The notes beneath the pieces are model-generated. The model saw nothing but the letters and a program-made list of their open reading frames with translations, ran no database searches and was not told the DNA's origin. DNA of 64,000 nucleotides, taken from the NCBI RefSeq assembly GCF_002858935.1, contig NZ_PJRT01000025.1:179545-243544 (forward strand), written 5' to 3'. Position numbers and translations under genes: made by a program. This DNA is from Pantoea endophytica (GTDB lineage Bacteria > Pseudomonadota > Gammaproteobacteria > Enterobacterales > Enterobacteriaceae). Shown here in pieces: positions 53,444 through 63,880 of this stretch. How positions within the stretch are numbered: position 1 is the stretch's first letter; every line of letters starts with the position of its first letter.

Positions 53444-55809
53444 TAGGAATGTACCTCCTGCAGCAGCTTCATTATCTCGGCGCTGACGGCATCCAGATCG
53501 GCATCAATCTCTTTCAGCGGGCGCGGTGGCTGATAAACATAAAAATGGCGGTTAAATGGAATTTCATAACCGACAATCCCTATTTCCCCATCTTTCGCAT
53601 CGCGCTTATCAGCATTCATCCAAGCATCGGAAACATGCGGCAGCACTTCCGCTTTGAAATAATTTTCAATCAGATCGCTGGTGGCAACATGCGGATTTAG
53701 CGGTACGTTCTCGTTATCACGTAAATCGCCATCCTGCTCAAACTCTACAACTTTACTTTTGTACTCAAACGCACCGTAAAGAGGTTGGGCACCCTCTTTC
53801 AGCACCTTCTTCACTACCGGCTCAGCAGCCGGATTTTTAGTGGTGAAAGCGTCGATAAACTGTTTATTCTCTTTGGTATCGAGCTTCACGCCTGCAGTTT
53901 TAATCGCATTTTTTAATGTGAGCTGGAACTGGTTAAAGTCATCGCTAACCTGCTTTTCCCCACCCGCTTGAGCACCCAATGCAGTCTGAATTTTCTGCGC
54001 TTTATCCATCATTGTGCGTTGCGCCAGCCATAGTTTGCTGTCCAGCAGATCTTTAATCTGCTTTTCTTTCAGTTCAGCAAACTCTGCTTTGATAATCACG
54101 CGAGCTTCAGCTTCGATCGCTGAAAAATCACCGTAATTATCATCCTGCCACTGTGCGGAAAACGCTTCGTATAAACGCTCCATCGGTGCATTAAACGGCT
54201 TGGGTGCAAACCGCAGTGTAGCAATGGCCTTATCAGTCACCTGCGCAGACAAACGTAGTGGACGTTCAATGGTCAGGCGGCGATAACCGAAGTCGGAAGT
54301 GTTAAAAATTTTACTGGCGAAGGTTTTCGTCGTTTCGGTTTTGGCATTGGCAGACTGACGGCCGCGGTTAGATTTCTGTTCTGGTGCTTTTTCAAGCCCA
54401 AGCTCTTCCAGTGAAGTCGCATCAACCTCCTTAAAATCACCGAAAGTCTGCGTAATCAGCCTGATATCGTCTTCACCCATCAAGTTGCGTTTTGAGCCCA
54501 GCGATTTACGCATTTTTCCGCATAGGTTGGTGCCATCGATCAGCTGCACTTTGCCTTTACGTTCTGCGGACTTCTTATTTGACAGGATCCAAACGTAAGT
54601 TGCGATACCGGTGTTGTAAAACATATCCGTTGGCAACGCGATGATGCCTTCCAGTAAATCGGCTTCCAGAATATAGCGACGGATTTCGCTCTCACCGCTA
54701 CCCGCACCGCCAGTAAAAAGCGGCGAGCCGTTAAGTATAATGCCGATGCGACCGCCGTTACTTACTGAGCCATCAGCATTATGAATGCCGCGCATTTTGC
54801 TAAGCAGATGCATCAGAAACAGCAGAGATCCATCGGAGACACGCGGCAGGCCCGGCCCAAAACGACCATTGAAGCCTTTCTGCGAATGTTCATCGTTAAT
54901 CTCGCCTTCAATCTTTTTCCAGTCCACGCCGAACGGTGGATTCGAAAGCATGTAGTCAAACTGGTCGGCAGGCAGTTGATCATTTGACAAGGTATTACCA
55001 AGCTTAATGCGGCTAACATCCTGCCCTTTGATCAGCATATCGGCTTTACAAATAGCATGAGATTCGGGATTGAGTTCCTGGCCAAAGGCACGCATTACCG
55101 CTTCTGGATTAAGATCGTGAACATATTCCATACCAGAAGATAAGAACCCGCCAGTTCCCGCAGTGGGATCGTAGATAGTACGGATGATACCGGGTTTACT
55201 CAGCGCATCATCATCTTCCATAAATACTAATGATGTAGTTAAACGCACGATATCACGCGGAGTAAAGTGCTCTCCGGCGGTTTCATTTGAACTTTCAGCA
55301 AAGCGGCGGATCAGTTCTTCAAACACTAATCCCATATCATGGTTAGATATTTTTTTTGGGCTGAGATCAGTTACCGCAAACAATTTGACCACTTTGAACA
55401 GCAGGTTCGCTTGCTTTAACTCACCCACATATTCGCTAAATTTGAACTGTTCAAAAATCTGACGCGCATCACTAGAAAAGCATTCGACATAATTCAGCAA
55501 ATTATCTGCGTTGTCGCTTTGGCCCAACTTGCTTAGATTCATGGGAGATGTATTGAAAAAGGACAGACCATTAGTTGCGCGTAACAAGAATTTTTCCTGT
55601 GCTTCCCCTGGCAAATCTTTCATTGCTTTCAGCTTTTCAGCCTGGGCCAATACAGCCTCTTTACTCTCCTCAAGCACACACTCTAATCGACGCAACAGAG
55701 TAAATGGCAGAATGATGCGGCCATAAAGAGACTGTTTAAAATCTCCGCGCAGAAGATCGGCAACCGACCAGAGAAAAGCGGCAGTTTGAGAAAAATTATG
55801 ATTGGACAT
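53443..55809 (-). CDS. hsdM: Type I restriction-modification methyltransferase HsdM
   Basis: 788 residues. The N-terminal helical domain ([20 protein letters not shown]) precedes an N6-adenine methyltransferase with [12 protein letters not shown], motif [14 protein letters not shown] (about 214-226) and motif IV NPPF (about 291). It is longer than classical HsdM (about 520-530) by a C-terminal extension of about 260 residues. Gene order is hsdM, hsdS, hsdR with one- and four-base overlaps. The operon ends about 225 bases from tRNA-Arg. Confidence 0.94.
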   Translation of the reverse strand: MSNHNFSQTAAFLWSVADLLRGDFKQSLYGRIILPFTLLRRLECVLEESKEAVLAQAEKLKAMKDLPGEAQEKFLLRATNGLSFFNTSPMNLSKLGQSDNADNLLNYVECFSSDARQIFEQFKFSEYVGELKQANLLFKVVKLFAVTDLSPKKISNHDMGLVFEELIRRFAESSNETAGEHFTPRDIVRLTTSLVFMEDDDALSKPGIIRTIYDPTAGTGGFLSSGMEYVHDLNPEAVMRAFGQELNPESHAICKADMLIKGQDVSRIKLGNTLSNDQLPADQFDYMLSNPPFGVDWKKIEGEINDEHSQKGFNGRFGPGLPRVSDGSLLFLMHLLSKMRGIHNADGSVSNGGRIGIILNGSPLFTGGAGSGESEIRRYILEADLLEGIIALPTDMFYNTGIATYVWILSNKKSAERKGKVQLIDGTNLCGKMRKSLGSKRNLMGEDDIRLITQTFGDFKEVDATSLEELGLEKAPEQKSNRGRQSANAKTETTKTFASKIFNTSDFGYRRLTIERPLRLSAQVTDKAIATLRFAPKPFNAPMERLYEAFSAQWQDDNYGDFSAIEAEARVIIKAEFAELKEKQIKDLLDSKLWLAQRTMMDKAQKIQTALGAQAGGEKQVSDDFNQFQLTLKNAIKTAGVKLDTKENKQFIDAFTTKNPAAEPVVKKVLKEGAQPLYGAFEYKSKVVEFEQDGDLRDNENVPLNPHVATSDLIENYFKAEVLPHVSDAWMNADKRDAKDGEIGIVGYEIPFNRHFYVYQPPRPLKEIDADLDAVSAEIMKLLQEVHS

Positions 55810-56032
55810 TATGCAACCTGAGTAAAAGCAAAGTGGTTAGTTCTACTATTGCGGCAATTGTATAAGAAATTGCCATATATAAAGATCATGAGCGGATAGC
55901 GCTTCAATCACTGTTTTATATAAGAGTAGATCTAAGGGATTGGGCAAAATAATACAGCTAGCGAACTGTATGACAAGGATAAACGACGAATGAATTTAAA
56001 AGAAAAGAGATAAAGATGAGGAGAATTCAGGA

Positions 56033-56109
56033 TGGTACGCCCTACAGGATTCGAACCTGTGACCTACGGCTTAGAAGGCCGGTGCTCTATCCAACTGAGC
56101 TAAGGGCGC
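56033..56109 (-). tRNA. argU: tRNA-Arg (anticodon TCT)
   Basis: 77 bases with encoded CCA. Acceptor GCGCCCT pairs with AGGGCGT (one G-U), the anticodon loop is CTTCTAA giving anticodon TCT, and the T arm is ACAGGTTCGAATCCTGT. It reads rare AGA codons. In E. coli argU is an integration site for a DLP12-type prophage and lies near folD, as here. The 3' end faces the restriction operon, but no integrase or repeated att sequence is visible. Confidence 0.97.
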
Positions 56110-56204
56110 ATAGTGATTGGGTCGGATTATACGTCCAGCGGCTCGCGCGTCAACGTTTTTGCCTCCCACTAGCAGCGGAGTGCTGGCAGATTAACCAAAA
56201 CCCC

Positions 56205-56708
56205 TTAATGCCGCTTGCGCCATTCGCTCATCGACACCAGATTCCCGCCCTGCTCCGTTTCGCCTTCCAGCTCAATCCCTTGCTGCGTGAAATGCGCATT
56301 GTACTGGTCGCGCAGCGCATGCAGCTCCTGGCTGTCCGGCTCCAGCTGACGCAAGAACCCCAACGCCAGCAACAGCTGTTGCCTCGATATCAACGCTGAA
56401 AATCCCGCCCGGCTCAAAATGCCGTGCCAGCGCTGCCTATTCTCGTCGCTGCCATCAACAATCAGCACCTGCCAAATCAGCAGCACCGCCGCGCCATTGT
56501 GCAGATGCGTGTCGTTATCGCCCGTGATGTAATCGGTAAACTCTTTTGCCGCCTCTTTGCCCATCAGCGACAACATTGATTCGATATGCACCGGCGGCAG
56601 TTGCAACCGTTTATTGAGCGCCTGCACCGCATGGCGCGAGCTGGCCGTCAGCAGCTGAAAACCTACCACGAACACCACCGCCAGCGTGGCGAGAATTAAC
56701 CAAATCAT
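56205..56708 (-). CDS. DUF1198 family protein (YicN-like)
   Basis: About 167 residues from the internal ATG giving MIWLILATLAVVFVVGFQLL, the family's N-terminus; an ATG 7 codons earlier is possible. One N-terminal TM helix anchors a cytoplasmic domain with QVLIVDGSDENRQRWHGIL and LLLALGFLRQLEPDSQEL, matching E. coli YicN as remembered. Function unknown. The C-terminus (SMSEWRKRH) is longer than in YicN. Confidence 0.82.
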   Translation of the reverse strand: MIWLILATLAVVFVVGFQLLTASSRHAVQALNKRLQLPPVHIESMLSLMGKEAAKEFTDYITGDNDTHLHNGAAVLLIWQVLIVDGSDENRQRWHGILSRAGFSALISRQQLLLALGFLRQLEPDSQELHALRDQYNAHFTQQGIELEGETEQGGNLVSMSEWRKRH

Positions 56709-56883
56709 CACGTCATCCATCTCATTCACTGCCGGGCATCATAAGCGCTAACGCGGGCGGGCGCCACGGCGAAAAATCGGGAAAGCGGCGTTGATGGCGA
56801 ATCTCTACCTGACAGCCGCACGCGCTTCTGACAGAATAGGCGCCATCCCCGATCTAACCCTCTACAGATGGATTTCCTCTCTG

Positions 56884-57750
56884 ATGGCAGCAAAAATTAT
56901 TGACGGTAAAACGATTGCGCAGCAGGTGCGCCTTGAGGTTGCCGAAAAAGTACAGCAGCGTCTGGCGGCCGGCAAACGTGCGCCCGGTTTGGCAGTTGTG
57001 CTGGTGGGTGAAAACCCGGCTTCGCAGATCTATGTCGCCAGCAAACGTCGTGCTTGTGATGAAGTGGGCTTCATCTCCCGCTCATACGATCTGCCCGCCA
57101 CCACCAGCGAAGCCGAGCTGCTGGAGCTGATTGATACGCTCAACAACGACAACGACATCGACGGCATTCTGGTGCAGCTGCCGCTGCCAGCCGGCATCGA
57201 TAACGTCAAAGTGCTGGAGCGCATCGTGCCGGACAAAGATGTGGATGGTTTCCATCCGTACAACGTCGGTCGTCTGTGCCAGCGCGCACCGAAGCTGCGT
57301 CCATGTACGCCGCGCGGCATCGTCACTTTGCTGGAGCGCTACAATATCGATACTTACGGCCTGAACGCCGTGGTGGTTGGCGCATCGAATATCGTTGGCC
57401 GTCCGATGAGCATGGAGCTGCTGCTCGCCGGTTGCACCACCACCGTTACGCACCGTTTCACCAAAGATCTGCGTCATCACGTTGAGCACGCCGATCTGCT
57501 GGTGGTGGCGGTTGGCAAGCCGGGCTTTATTCCGGGCGACTGGATCAAGCCGGGCGCGGTGGTGATTGATGTGGGTATCAACCGTCTCGACAGTGGCAAA
57601 GTGGTGGGCGATGTGGAGTTCGAAGCGGCTGCTGAGCGCGCCTCGTACATCACGCCCGTTCCAGGCGGCGTCGGTCCAATGACGGTCGCGACATTGATCC
57701 AAAACACGCTGACGGCGTGTGAAGAATTTCACGACATTGAGGAGGCATAA
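56884..57750 (+). CDS. folD: FolD, methylenetetrahydrofolate dehydrogenase/cyclohydrolase
   Basis: 288 residues from ATG 56884, the family length; 31 in-frame codons before it are not conserved. Signatures are [26 protein letters not shown] with the catalytic Lys, the NADP-binding [16 protein letters not shown] and the family C-terminal motif [16 protein letters not shown]. It interconverts methylene-, methenyl- and 10-formyl-tetrahydrofolate, supplying purine synthesis. It shares its last base with the ybcJ start (TAATG). Confidence 0.97.
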   Translation: MAAKIIDGKTIAQQVRLEVAEKVQQRLAAGKRAPGLAVVLVGENPASQIYVASKRRACDEVGFISRSYDLPATTSEAELLELIDTLNNDNDIDGILVQLPLPAGIDNVKVLERIVPDKDVDGFHPYNVGRLCQRAPKLRPCTPRGIVTLLERYNIDTYGLNAVVVGASNIVGRPMSMELLLAGCTTTVTHRFTKDLRHHVEHADLLVVAVGKPGFIPGDWIKPGAVVIDVGINRLDSGKVVGDVEFEAAAERASYITPVPGGVGPMTVATLIQNTLTACEEFHDIEEA

Positions 57751-57962
57751 TGGCCAGTTTTTCTCTCGGTAAACATGCCCACGTAGATTTGTGCGACCTG
57801 CTGAAACTCGAAGGTTGGGTGCAAAGCGGTGCGCAGGCGAAAGCGGTGATTGCGGAAGGCGAAGTGCGCGTCGATGGCGCAGTTGAAACGCGTAAGCGCT
57901 GCAAGATTGTTGAAGGCCAGAAGGTCGAGTTTGCGGGCTTTAAGATTACGGTTGTTGCCTGA
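57750..57962 (+). CDS. ybcJ: YbcJ, S4-like RNA-binding protein
   Basis: 70 residues, a minimal S4-type RNA-binding fold: VDLCDLLKLEGWVQSGAQAK, VIAEGEVRVDGAVETRKRCKI and GQKVEFAGFKITVV. It is coupled to folD by TAATG as in E. coli. The RNA target is unknown. Confidence 0.93.
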   Translation: MASFSLGKHAHVDLCDLLKLEGWVQSGAQAKAVIAEGEVRVDGAVETRKRCKIVEGQKVEFAGFKITVVA

Positions 57963-57964
57963 CC

Positions 57965-57992
57965 TTTAGGCGTCCCAATCGGGACGCCTAAA
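57965..57992. terminator. Convergent terminator between ybcJ and the AAA ATPase gene
   Basis: Twelve-base perfect stem TTTAGGCGTCCC / GGGACGCCTAAA with loop AATC. The right arm contains the stop codon of the minus-strand ATPase. T-poor flanks, but the stem is very stable. Confidence 0.75.
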
Positions 57993-59094
57993 TCCGCTCT
58001 TCCCCCACCACCCGAGTTTCCCCTTCAATTTGCTCCAGCGCGATATGATTCACCGCCGTATGCTGCGCAATCAGCGTCGCCAGTTTCGGTGAATGGCTGG
58101 TGATCCACAGTTGGCTAAACTGGCTGGCTTCGGCGATCAGTCGCGCTAATGCAGGCAACAAATCTTCATGCAAACTGTTTTCCGGTTCATTTAGCGCCAT
58201 AAACGCCGGCGGACGCGGGCTGAGCAGCGCCACCACTAAGCAGAGAAAGCGCAGCGTGCCATCCGAGAACTCGGCGCTCTCCAGCGGACGCAAAATTCCC
58301 CGCCGTGACATCAGCATCTGAAAACGCCCGTTCTGCACGTCAACGTGAAATTCCGTGTCCGGGAAGGCTTCGGCCATCACCTCAAGCAGTAATTCGGAAT
58401 GACCGCGTTCAACAATCGTAGCCCAGGCTGCGGCCAAATTGCTGCCATCGTGGCTCAGTACCGGCGCGCGCACGCCAATCTGCGGCGCACGAATCGGCGA
58501 ACCGGGCCACACCGCAAACTCATGATAGAAACGCCACTGGCGCAGCCTTTCACGTACCTGGGAAAGCTCGGGATAAAGGTGCGGCTCGCCAAGCTGCCCA
58601 AACAGCGACTCTTCCGGATGCAGCACCGCAGGATAAGCAACGCGTTCGCCCTCAACGTTGTGCAGGAAAGCGGTTTGATTTTGCCGCTGCAGGATGCAGG
58701 AGGAAGGACGCCGACGCTGGCCGCTCATCCATATACGCTCCTCTTTCACCAGCGGATCGAGGTTAAACATGCTGGTGGCTAACGGCTCAGGAAAACCGAT
58801 ATCAAGCTGATAATCCATATCATCCATTACCACCGCGAGCGCCAGACGTTTGGGATCGTGGCGACGATCGCCGCGCCGCAATCCGCCCGCCCACATCGCT
58901 TTCTGGATGCCGCCCTCTTCCGCCAGCGCCAGCGCTAAACGTCCGCTCGCCGCTTCGTGCAGCAATCGCACCGCTTTATACAGGTTAGATTTGCCGCAGC
59001 CGTTGGGGCCGCTCACCACGTTGAGCTGTTGCAGCGGTAGCGTCAGGTCGCGCACCGAGCGGAAGCCGTGAATATGAATCTGTTCAATCGCCAT
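57988..59094 (-). CDS. AAA family ATPase (AAA_21, RecF/OLD-like)
   Basis: 368 residues starting MAIEQIHIHGFRSVRDLTL. ABC/SMC-type ATPase features are Walker A GPNGCGKSNL (about 31-40), signature-like SDGTLRFLCLVVALLSPR and a Walker B-like MALNEPENSLHEDL, then SHSPKLATL. No nuclease domain follows. Such proteins are often housekeeping or defence-linked ATPases of unknown role. No ribosome site precedes the ATG: it lies 7-10 bases after the cysS terminator T run. The gene must therefore be read from a short leader or by cysS read-through. Confidence 0.85.
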   Translation of the reverse strand: MAIEQIHIHGFRSVRDLTLPLQQLNVVSGPNGCGKSNLYKAVRLLHEAASGRLALALAEEGGIQKAMWAGGLRRGDRRHDPKRLALAVVMDDMDYQLDIGFPEPLATSMFNLDPLVKEERIWMSGQRRRPSSCILQRQNQTAFLHNVEGERVAYPAVLHPEESLFGQLGEPHLYPELSQVRERLRQWRFYHEFAVWPGSPIRAPQIGVRAPVLSHDGSNLAAAWATIVERGHSELLLEVMAEAFPDTEFHVDVQNGRFQMLMSRRGILRPLESAEFSDGTLRFLCLVVALLSPRPPAFMALNEPENSLHEDLLPALARLIAEASQFSQLWITSHSPKLATLIAQHTAVNHIALEQIEGETRVVGEERI

Positions 59095-59103
59095 CAATAA
59101 AAA

Positions 59104-59121
59104 AGGGCGATTTCTCGCCCT
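59104..59121 (-). terminator. cysS terminator
   Basis: Minus strand: AGGGCGA-GAAA-TCGCCCT then TTTTTA, a classic intrinsic terminator just after the cysS stop. Confidence 0.9.
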
Positions 59122-59127
59122 CTCCGG

Positions 59128-60513
59128 TTATTTGCGTCGCCAGCTGGAACCTTGCGGCCCATCCTCAACGATCACGCCCAACTCATTGAGCTTATCGCGC
59201 GCCACATCCGCCTGCGCCCAATCTTTGGCTGCACGCGCATCGGAACGGGCTTTCACCCAATGCTCGATTTCCGCCACTTCATCGTCATTCACCTGCGCAC
59301 CGCTTTGCAGGAACTGCTCGGGATCCTGCTGCAGAATGCCGAGCACGTTAGCGATCTGACGCAGTTTCGCTGCCAGCGCATCAGCGGAGGCTTTGTCTTC
59401 GGTCTTCAGGCGATTCACTTCACGCGCCATATCAAACAACACCGAATAGGCTTCCGGCGTGTTGAAGTCGTCATCCATCGCGGTACGGAATCGCGCTTCA
59501 AACTCTTCGCCACCCGCCGCCGTGGCATTGGCATCGGTATGACGCAGCGCGGTGTACAAGCGCTCGAGCGCCGCACGCGCCTGGTTGAGGTTATCTTCGC
59601 CGTAGTTGAGCTGGCTGCGATAGTGGCCCGACATCAGGAAGTAACGCACGGTTTCGGCATCGTAGTGCTGCAACACATCGCGCACGGTGAAGAAGTTATC
59701 CAGCGATTTCGACATCTTCTCGCGGTCAACCATCACCATGCCGGAGTGCATCCAGTAATTCACATACGGACCATCGTGCGCACAGGTGGATTGCGCCACT
59801 TCGTTTTCGTGGTGCGGGAACATCAGGTCCGAACCGCCGCCGTGAATGTCGAAATGGGTGCCGAGCTGTTTGCAGTTCATCGCCGAGCACTCGATGTGCC
59901 AGCCTGGACGGCCGTTGCCCCACGGCGAGTTCCACGCCGGTTCGTCGGCTTTAGACATCTTCCACAGCACGAAGTCCATCGGATTGCGCTTCACATCCGC
60001 CACTTCAACGCGTGCACCGGCCTGCAGCTGCTCCAGATCCTGACGCGACAGCACGCCGTAATCCTTGTCGCTCATCACGTCGAACATCACGTCGCCGTTG
60101 TCCGCCACGTACGCGTGCTTACGCTCAATCAGCCTGCCGACCAGCTCGATAATCTCGTCGATATGGCGGGTGGCGCGCGGCTCCAGATCCGGTGGCAGAA
60201 TGCCGAGCGCGGCGAAATCGTTATGCATCTCGGCGATCATGCGGTTGGTCAGCGTTTCGATGCTTTCCCCGTTTTGGTTGGCACGTTTGATGATTTTGTC
60301 ATCGATATCGGTGATGTTACGCACATACTTCAGCTGATAGCCCACGTAACGCAGATAACGCGCCACCACGTCGAATGCCACAAATGTACGCCCATGGCCG
60401 ATATGACAGAGGTCGTAAACCGTGATACCACACACGTACATACCGACTTGACCGGCATGGATGGGTTTGAATTCCTCTTTCTGTCGACTCAGGGTGTTAT
60501 AAATCTTTAGCAT
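59128..60513 (-). CDS. cysS: Cysteinyl-tRNA synthetase
   Basis: 461 residues from ATG 60513, the E. coli length; 24 upstream in-frame codons are not conserved. Class I synthetase motifs: [17 protein letters not shown] with HIGH and a zinc-ligand Cys, later zinc ligands in [14 protein letters not shown] and HHENE, and KMSKS in [11 protein letters not shown]. It charges tRNA-Cys. It is divergent from ppiB across 375 bases. Confidence 0.97.
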   Translation of the reverse strand: MLKIYNTLSRQKEEFKPIHAGQVGMYVCGITVYDLCHIGHGRTFVAFDVVARYLRYVGYQLKYVRNITDIDDKIIKRANQNGESIETLTNRMIAEMHNDFAALGILPPDLEPRATRHIDEIIELVGRLIERKHAYVADNGDVMFDVMSDKDYGVLSRQDLEQLQAGARVEVADVKRNPMDFVLWKMSKADEPAWNSPWGNGRPGWHIECSAMNCKQLGTHFDIHGGGSDLMFPHHENEVAQSTCAHDGPYVNYWMHSGMVMVDREKMSKSLDNFFTVRDVLQHYDAETVRYFLMSGHYRSQLNYGEDNLNQARAALERLYTALRHTDANATAAGGEEFEARFRTAMDDDFNTPEAYSVLFDMAREVNRLKTEDKASADALAAKLRQIANVLGILQQDPEQFLQSGAQVNDDEVAEIEHWVKARSDARAAKDWAQADVARDKLNELGVIVEDGPQGSSWRRK

Positions 60514-60888
60514 TGAACGGTTCCGTTTATTTACGTGTGCGGGAATAGAACTATCAAAAATCTTGCTGTTTATTGCTTGCGTCAAGCCAACCAGTTAACA
60601 ACTGTAATCCGTGACTGCACATTCCGTAGCGGCGCGATTTATCGCGCAATAAATTGCGCCGCTACGGAATGTGCGCGCTATGAGAACGGTTTTCATCTCT
60701 TAACTGACAAACATCAAGCCGGTTATTGTGCCGTATTTTTCTGACTTGTGCATCGCTCGGTTGCCAACTGCCGTCCGGTTACTGACGCGTTATTGGAAAT
60801 TGTGATATAAGAAGCGTCTACAAAAATGCCCCGCCGCCTTACAGGCGTGGCAGTTGATACTGACGACAACCTTGACAGGAAGAAAATA
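60514..60888. other. Divergent region between cysS and ppiB
   Basis: 375 bases with no gene. It contains a long palindrome (60617-60674) and, nearer ppiB, TTGGAAATTGTGATATAAG, a possible promoter. Confidence 0.6.
60617..60674. repeat. Long palindrome, REP/MITE-like element
   Basis: Perfect 19-base inverted arms GCACATTCCGTAGCGGCGC / GCGCCGCTACGGAATGTGC. Inside, ATTTAT pairs with ATAAAT around CGCGCA, so nearly all 58 bases fold as one hairpin. The core resembles the short extragenic repeats common in Pantoea-like genomes. No T tract. Confidence 0.7.
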
Positions 60889-61383
60889 ATGGTCACTTTC
60901 CAGACGAACCATGGCGATATCGTAATCAAAACTTTCGATGACAAAGCGCCGGCTACCGTGAAGAACTTCCTGGAATACTGCGCGGAAGGTTTTTACGATA
61001 ACACTATCTTCCATCGCGTAATCAACGGTTTCATGATTCAGGGCGGCGGTTTTGAGCCTGGCATGAAGCAGAAAGATACCAAAGCAGACATCCGCAACGA
61101 AGCGAACAACGGCCTGAAAAACACCAAAGGCACCCTGGCGATGGCGCGTACTCAGGCGCCACACTCTGCAACAGCCCAGTTCTTTATCAACGTGGCAGAC
61201 AACGACTTCCTGAACTTCCGTGACGAAAGCCTGCAAGGCTGGGGTTACTGCGTGTTCGCTGAAGTGGTTGAAGGCATGGACGTGGTTGAGAAAATCAAAG
61301 CGGTGAAAACCGGCCGCAGCGGCATGCATCAGGACGTTCCGGTTGAAGATGTTGTCATCCAGAAAGTGACTGTTAGCGAGTAA
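60889..61383 (+). CDS. ppiB: Peptidyl-prolyl cis-trans isomerase B (cyclophilin)
   Basis: 164 residues from ATG 60889 with AGGAAG upstream. Cyclophilin motifs: [31 protein letters not shown] with active-site Arg, and [21 protein letters not shown]. There is no signal peptide, so it is the cytoplasmic form. It overlaps lpxH by one base (TAATG), an E. coli-like arrangement. Confidence 0.97.
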   Translation: MVTFQTNHGDIVIKTFDDKAPATVKNFLEYCAEGFYDNTIFHRVINGFMIQGGGFEPGMKQKDTKADIRNEANNGLKNTKGTLAMARTQAPHSATAQFFINVADNDFLNFRDESLQGWGYCVFAEVVEGMDVVEKIKAVKTGRSGMHQDVPVEDVVIQKVTVSE

Positions 61384-62099
61384 TGTCGCGCACGCTGTTT
61401 ATCGCAGATCTGCATCTGTGTCATGAAGAACCGGCAATTACTGCCGGTTTTCTGCATTTTTTGCAGGGTGAAGCGCGCACGTGCGATGCGCTTTATATCC
61501 TCGGCGATCTGTTTGAAGCCTGGATCGGCGACGACGATCCTAACCCGCTGCATCAGCAAATCGCTGCGGCGCTCAAGGCGCTGCCGGTGCCGAAGTTCTT
61601 TATTCACGGCAATCGCGACTTCCTGCTCGGCCAGCGTTTTGCGCGTGCCAGCGGCATGACGCTGCTGCCGGAAGAAAAGGTGCTCGATCGCTACGGACAT
61701 CGTGTGTTGATCATGCACGGCGATACCTTGTGCACCGACGATGCAGGCTATCAGCGTTTCCGCGCCAAAGTGCATCAGCGCTGGTTGCAGCGTCTGTTCC
61801 TCGCGTTGCCGCTGCGTCTGCGCATGCGTATTGCTGCGCGCATGCGCAATGGCAGCAAGCAGGCGAATCAGCATAAATCGGTCAGCATCATGGACGTCAA
61901 TCAGTCCGCGGTGGAAGCCGCGATGACGCGTCAACAGGTGGCGATTCTGATTCACGGCCACACGCATCGTCCCGCCATTCACGCCTTCCCGCTGCACGGC
62001 AAAAACGCCGAGCGCGCGGTGCTGGGTGCCTGGCATGAGAACGGATCGATGATTCAGCTTGATGCCAGCGGCGTAAGCCTGATCGAATTCCCCTTCTGA
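61383..62099 (+). CDS. lpxH: UDP-2,3-diacylglucosamine hydrolase LpxH
   Basis: 238 residues of the calcineurin-like metallophosphoesterase type: [45 protein letters not shown] and the C-terminal [11 protein letters not shown]. It cleaves the pyrophosphate of UDP-diacylglucosamine to lipid X in lipid A synthesis at the inner membrane surface. A terminator follows. Confidence 0.97.
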   Translation: MSRTLFIADLHLCHEEPAITAGFLHFLQGEARTCDALYILGDLFEAWIGDDDPNPLHQQIAAALKALPVPKFFIHGNRDFLLGQRFARASGMTLLPEEKVLDRYGHRVLIMHGDTLCTDDAGYQRFRAKVHQRWLQRLFLALPLRLRMRIAARMRNGSKQANQHKSVSIMDVNQSAVEAAMTRQQVAILIHGHTHRPAIHAFPLHGKNAERAVLGAWHENGSMIQLDASGVSLIEFPF

Positions 62100-62103
62100 A
62101 ATC

Positions 62104-62123
62104 CGGGCATCAATGCCCGTTTT
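62104..62123 (+). terminator. lpxH terminator
   Basis: CGGGCAT-CA-ATGCCCG followed by TTTT, five bases after the stop. Confidence 0.85.
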
Positions 62124-62129
62124 CCGCCT

Positions 62130-62145
62130 ACGCAACCGTTTTCCT
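62130..62145 (+). promoter_or_regulatory. PurR operator of purEK
   Basis: ACGCAACCGTTTTCCT, the PurR box form I remember for E. coli purE (consensus ACGCAAACGTTTTCNT). It lies 86 bases upstream of the purE ATG, so repression by PurR with hypoxanthine or guanine is expected. Confidence 0.88.
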
Positions 62146-62230
62146 TGCTGCCATCTCATGCTATTCTCTGTGCCCTTCTTCGCCTGCCCGCCCGGCCAGG
62201 TTCGTTTGCATATTCACAGGAGTTGACCGC

Positions 62231-62740
62231 ATGTCATCCAACGCCGCCCCGGCCCGTATCGCCATTGTCATGGGTTCCAAAAGTGACTGGGCTACCATGC
62301 AGTTCGCCGAGGAAATTCTTAACAGCCTGGATGTTCCCTTCCACGTTGAAGTGGTCTCAGCTCACCGTACGCCCGACAAACTGTTCAGCTTCGCGGAAAC
62401 CGCCGCCGACAACGGTTTTCAGGTGATCATCGCCGGTGCCGGCGGTGCTGCCCATTTGCCGGGCATGCTGGCCGCGAAAACGCTGGTGCCGGTGCTGGGC
62501 GTGCCCGTGCAAAGCGCGGCGCTGAGCGGCGTCGATAGCCTCTACTCCATCGTACAGATGCCACGCGGCATTCCGGTGGGTACGCTGGCGATTGGTAAAG
62601 CCGGTGCTGCCAACGCCGCCCTGCTGGCGGCACAGATTCTGGCGATCCACGACAGCGCGCTGTCAACGCGCATCGCCCACTGGCGTCAAACGCAAACTGA
62701 TGAAGTGCTGAACAACCCGGATCCGCGGGAGGACGTATGA
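62231..62740 (+). CDS. purE: N5-carboxyaminoimidazole ribonucleotide mutase
   Basis: 169 residues. Motifs [27 protein letters not shown] and [18 protein letters not shown] define class I PurE. It converts N5-CAIR to CAIR in purine synthesis. An AGGAG precedes the ATG. It overlaps purK by 4 bases (ATGA). Confidence 0.97.
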   Translation: MSSNAAPARIAIVMGSKSDWATMQFAEEILNSLDVPFHVEVVSAHRTPDKLFSFAETAADNGFQVIIAGAGGAAHLPGMLAAKTLVPVLGVPVQSAALSGVDSLYSIVQMPRGIPVGTLAIGKAGAANAALLAAQILAIHDSALSTRIAHWRQTQTDEVLNNPDPREDV

Positions 62741-63801
62741 AGCCGGTTTGCGTATTAGGAAATGGTCAGTTAGGCCGCATGCTGCGCCAGGCGGGAGAAC
62801 CGCTGGGCATCGCGGTGTATCCGGTGGGCCTGGATGCGGAACCTTCTGCGCTGTCGATCGCCGAAAGCGTGATCACCGCTGAGATCGAGCGCTGGCCGGA
62901 AACCGCGTTAACCCGCGAACTGGCGAGCCATCCGGCCTTTGTGAATCGCGATATTTTCCCGCGTCTGGCCGATCGCCTGACGCAAAAACAGCTGCTGGAT
63001 CAGCTGAACCTCGCCACCGCGCCGTGGCAGCTGCTGGCCGATAAAGCCGAGTGGCCAAATGTGTTCAACTCGCTTGGCGAACTGGCGATTGTAAAGCGTC
63101 GTACCGGCGGCTATGACGGCCGTGGCCAATGGCGTTTGCGCGCCAATGAAACCGATGCGCTGCCGGATGAGTGCTACGGCGAATGCATCGTTGAGCAAGG
63201 CATTAACTTCAGCGGCGAAGTGTCGCTGGTCGGTGCGCGTGGGCACGATGGCAGCACGGTGTTTTATCCGCTGACGCACAACCTGCATCAGGACGGCATT
63301 CTGCGCACCAGCGTGGCGTTCCCGCAGGCCGATGCCGCACAGCAACAACAGGCGGAAGCGATGCTCAGCGCCATCATGCATGAGCTGAACTACGTCGGCG
63401 TGATGGCGATGGAGTGTTTCATTACGCCAGAAGGTTTGCTGATCAACGAGTTAGCACCGCGAGTGCACAATAGCGGCCACTGGACGCAGAATGGCGCGTC
63501 AATCAGCCAGTTCGAGCTGCATCTGCGTGCGATTTTAGGTTTGGCGCTGCCAAAGCCGGTGATGTTTGCGCCGTCGGTGATGGTGAATCTGATTGGTACT
63601 GAGATGAATCTGGCGTGGCTGCAGCAGCCGCTGGTGCATCTGCATTGGTATGACAAAGAGGTGCGTGAAGGCCGCAAGGTTGGGCATCTTAATCTCACCG
63701 ATAGCGATCACGCACGTCTGGCGTCAGCCTTGAATGCGCTGGTGCCGCTGCTGCCGGAAGCGTATGCAAGCGGGATTGCGTGGGCGGTTGAGAAGCTGTA
63801 G
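62737..63801 (+). CDS. purK: N5-carboxyaminoimidazole ribonucleotide synthase
   Basis: 354 residues, ATP-grasp. It begins [16 protein letters not shown], has [13 protein letters not shown] for ATP binding, [17 protein letters not shown] and the C-terminal [14 protein letters not shown]. It makes N5-CAIR from AIR, bicarbonate and ATP for PurE. It is coupled to purE by ATGA. Confidence 0.97.
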   Translation: MKPVCVLGNGQLGRMLRQAGEPLGIAVYPVGLDAEPSALSIAESVITAEIERWPETALTRELASHPAFVNRDIFPRLADRLTQKQLLDQLNLATAPWQLLADKAEWPNVFNSLGELAIVKRRTGGYDGRGQWRLRANETDALPDECYGECIVEQGINFSGEVSLVGARGHDGSTVFYPLTHNLHQDGILRTSVAFPQADAAQQQQAEAMLSAIMHELNYVGVMAMECFITPEGLLINELAPRVHNSGHWTQNGASISQFELHLRAILGLALPKPVMFAPSVMVNLIGTEMNLAWLQQPLVHLHWYDKEVREGRKVGHLNLTDSDHARLASALNALVPLLPEAYASGIAWAVEKL

Positions 63802-63826
63802 TTCAGCTGTTTTTCCCTCACCCTAG

Positions 63827-63847
63827 CCCTCTCCCAGTGGGAGAGGG
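63827..63847. repeat. Extragenic hairpin repeat, copy 1
   Basis: CCCTCTCCC-AGT-GGGAGAGGG, a 9-base perfect stem in the context CCCTCACCCTAG, after purK. No T tract. A half copy follows at 63868. Confidence 0.75.
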
Positions 63848-63867
63848 AACCGATCGCGCTAACATCT

Positions 63868-63880
63868 CCCTCTCCCACTG
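63868..63880. repeat. Extragenic hairpin repeat, half copy 2 cut by the IS
   Basis: CCCTCTCCCACTG is the left half of the same hairpin. The expected GGGAGAGGG is missing because the insertion sequence begins here. Confidence 0.65.

Noticed and set aside
55810..56032. Phage or island att site and integrase at argU
   Set aside because: No integrase ORF and no second copy of the argU 3' end noticed by eye; an island is still possible but not shown.
59152..60510. 452-codon plus-strand ORF opposite cysS
   Set aside because: Long only because of GC-rich codon structure; composition is His/Arg-rich and cysS is unambiguous.
63827..63847. purK intrinsic terminator
   Set aside because: The stem is strong but no T tract follows and a second copy lies next to it, so it is treated as an extragenic repeat.
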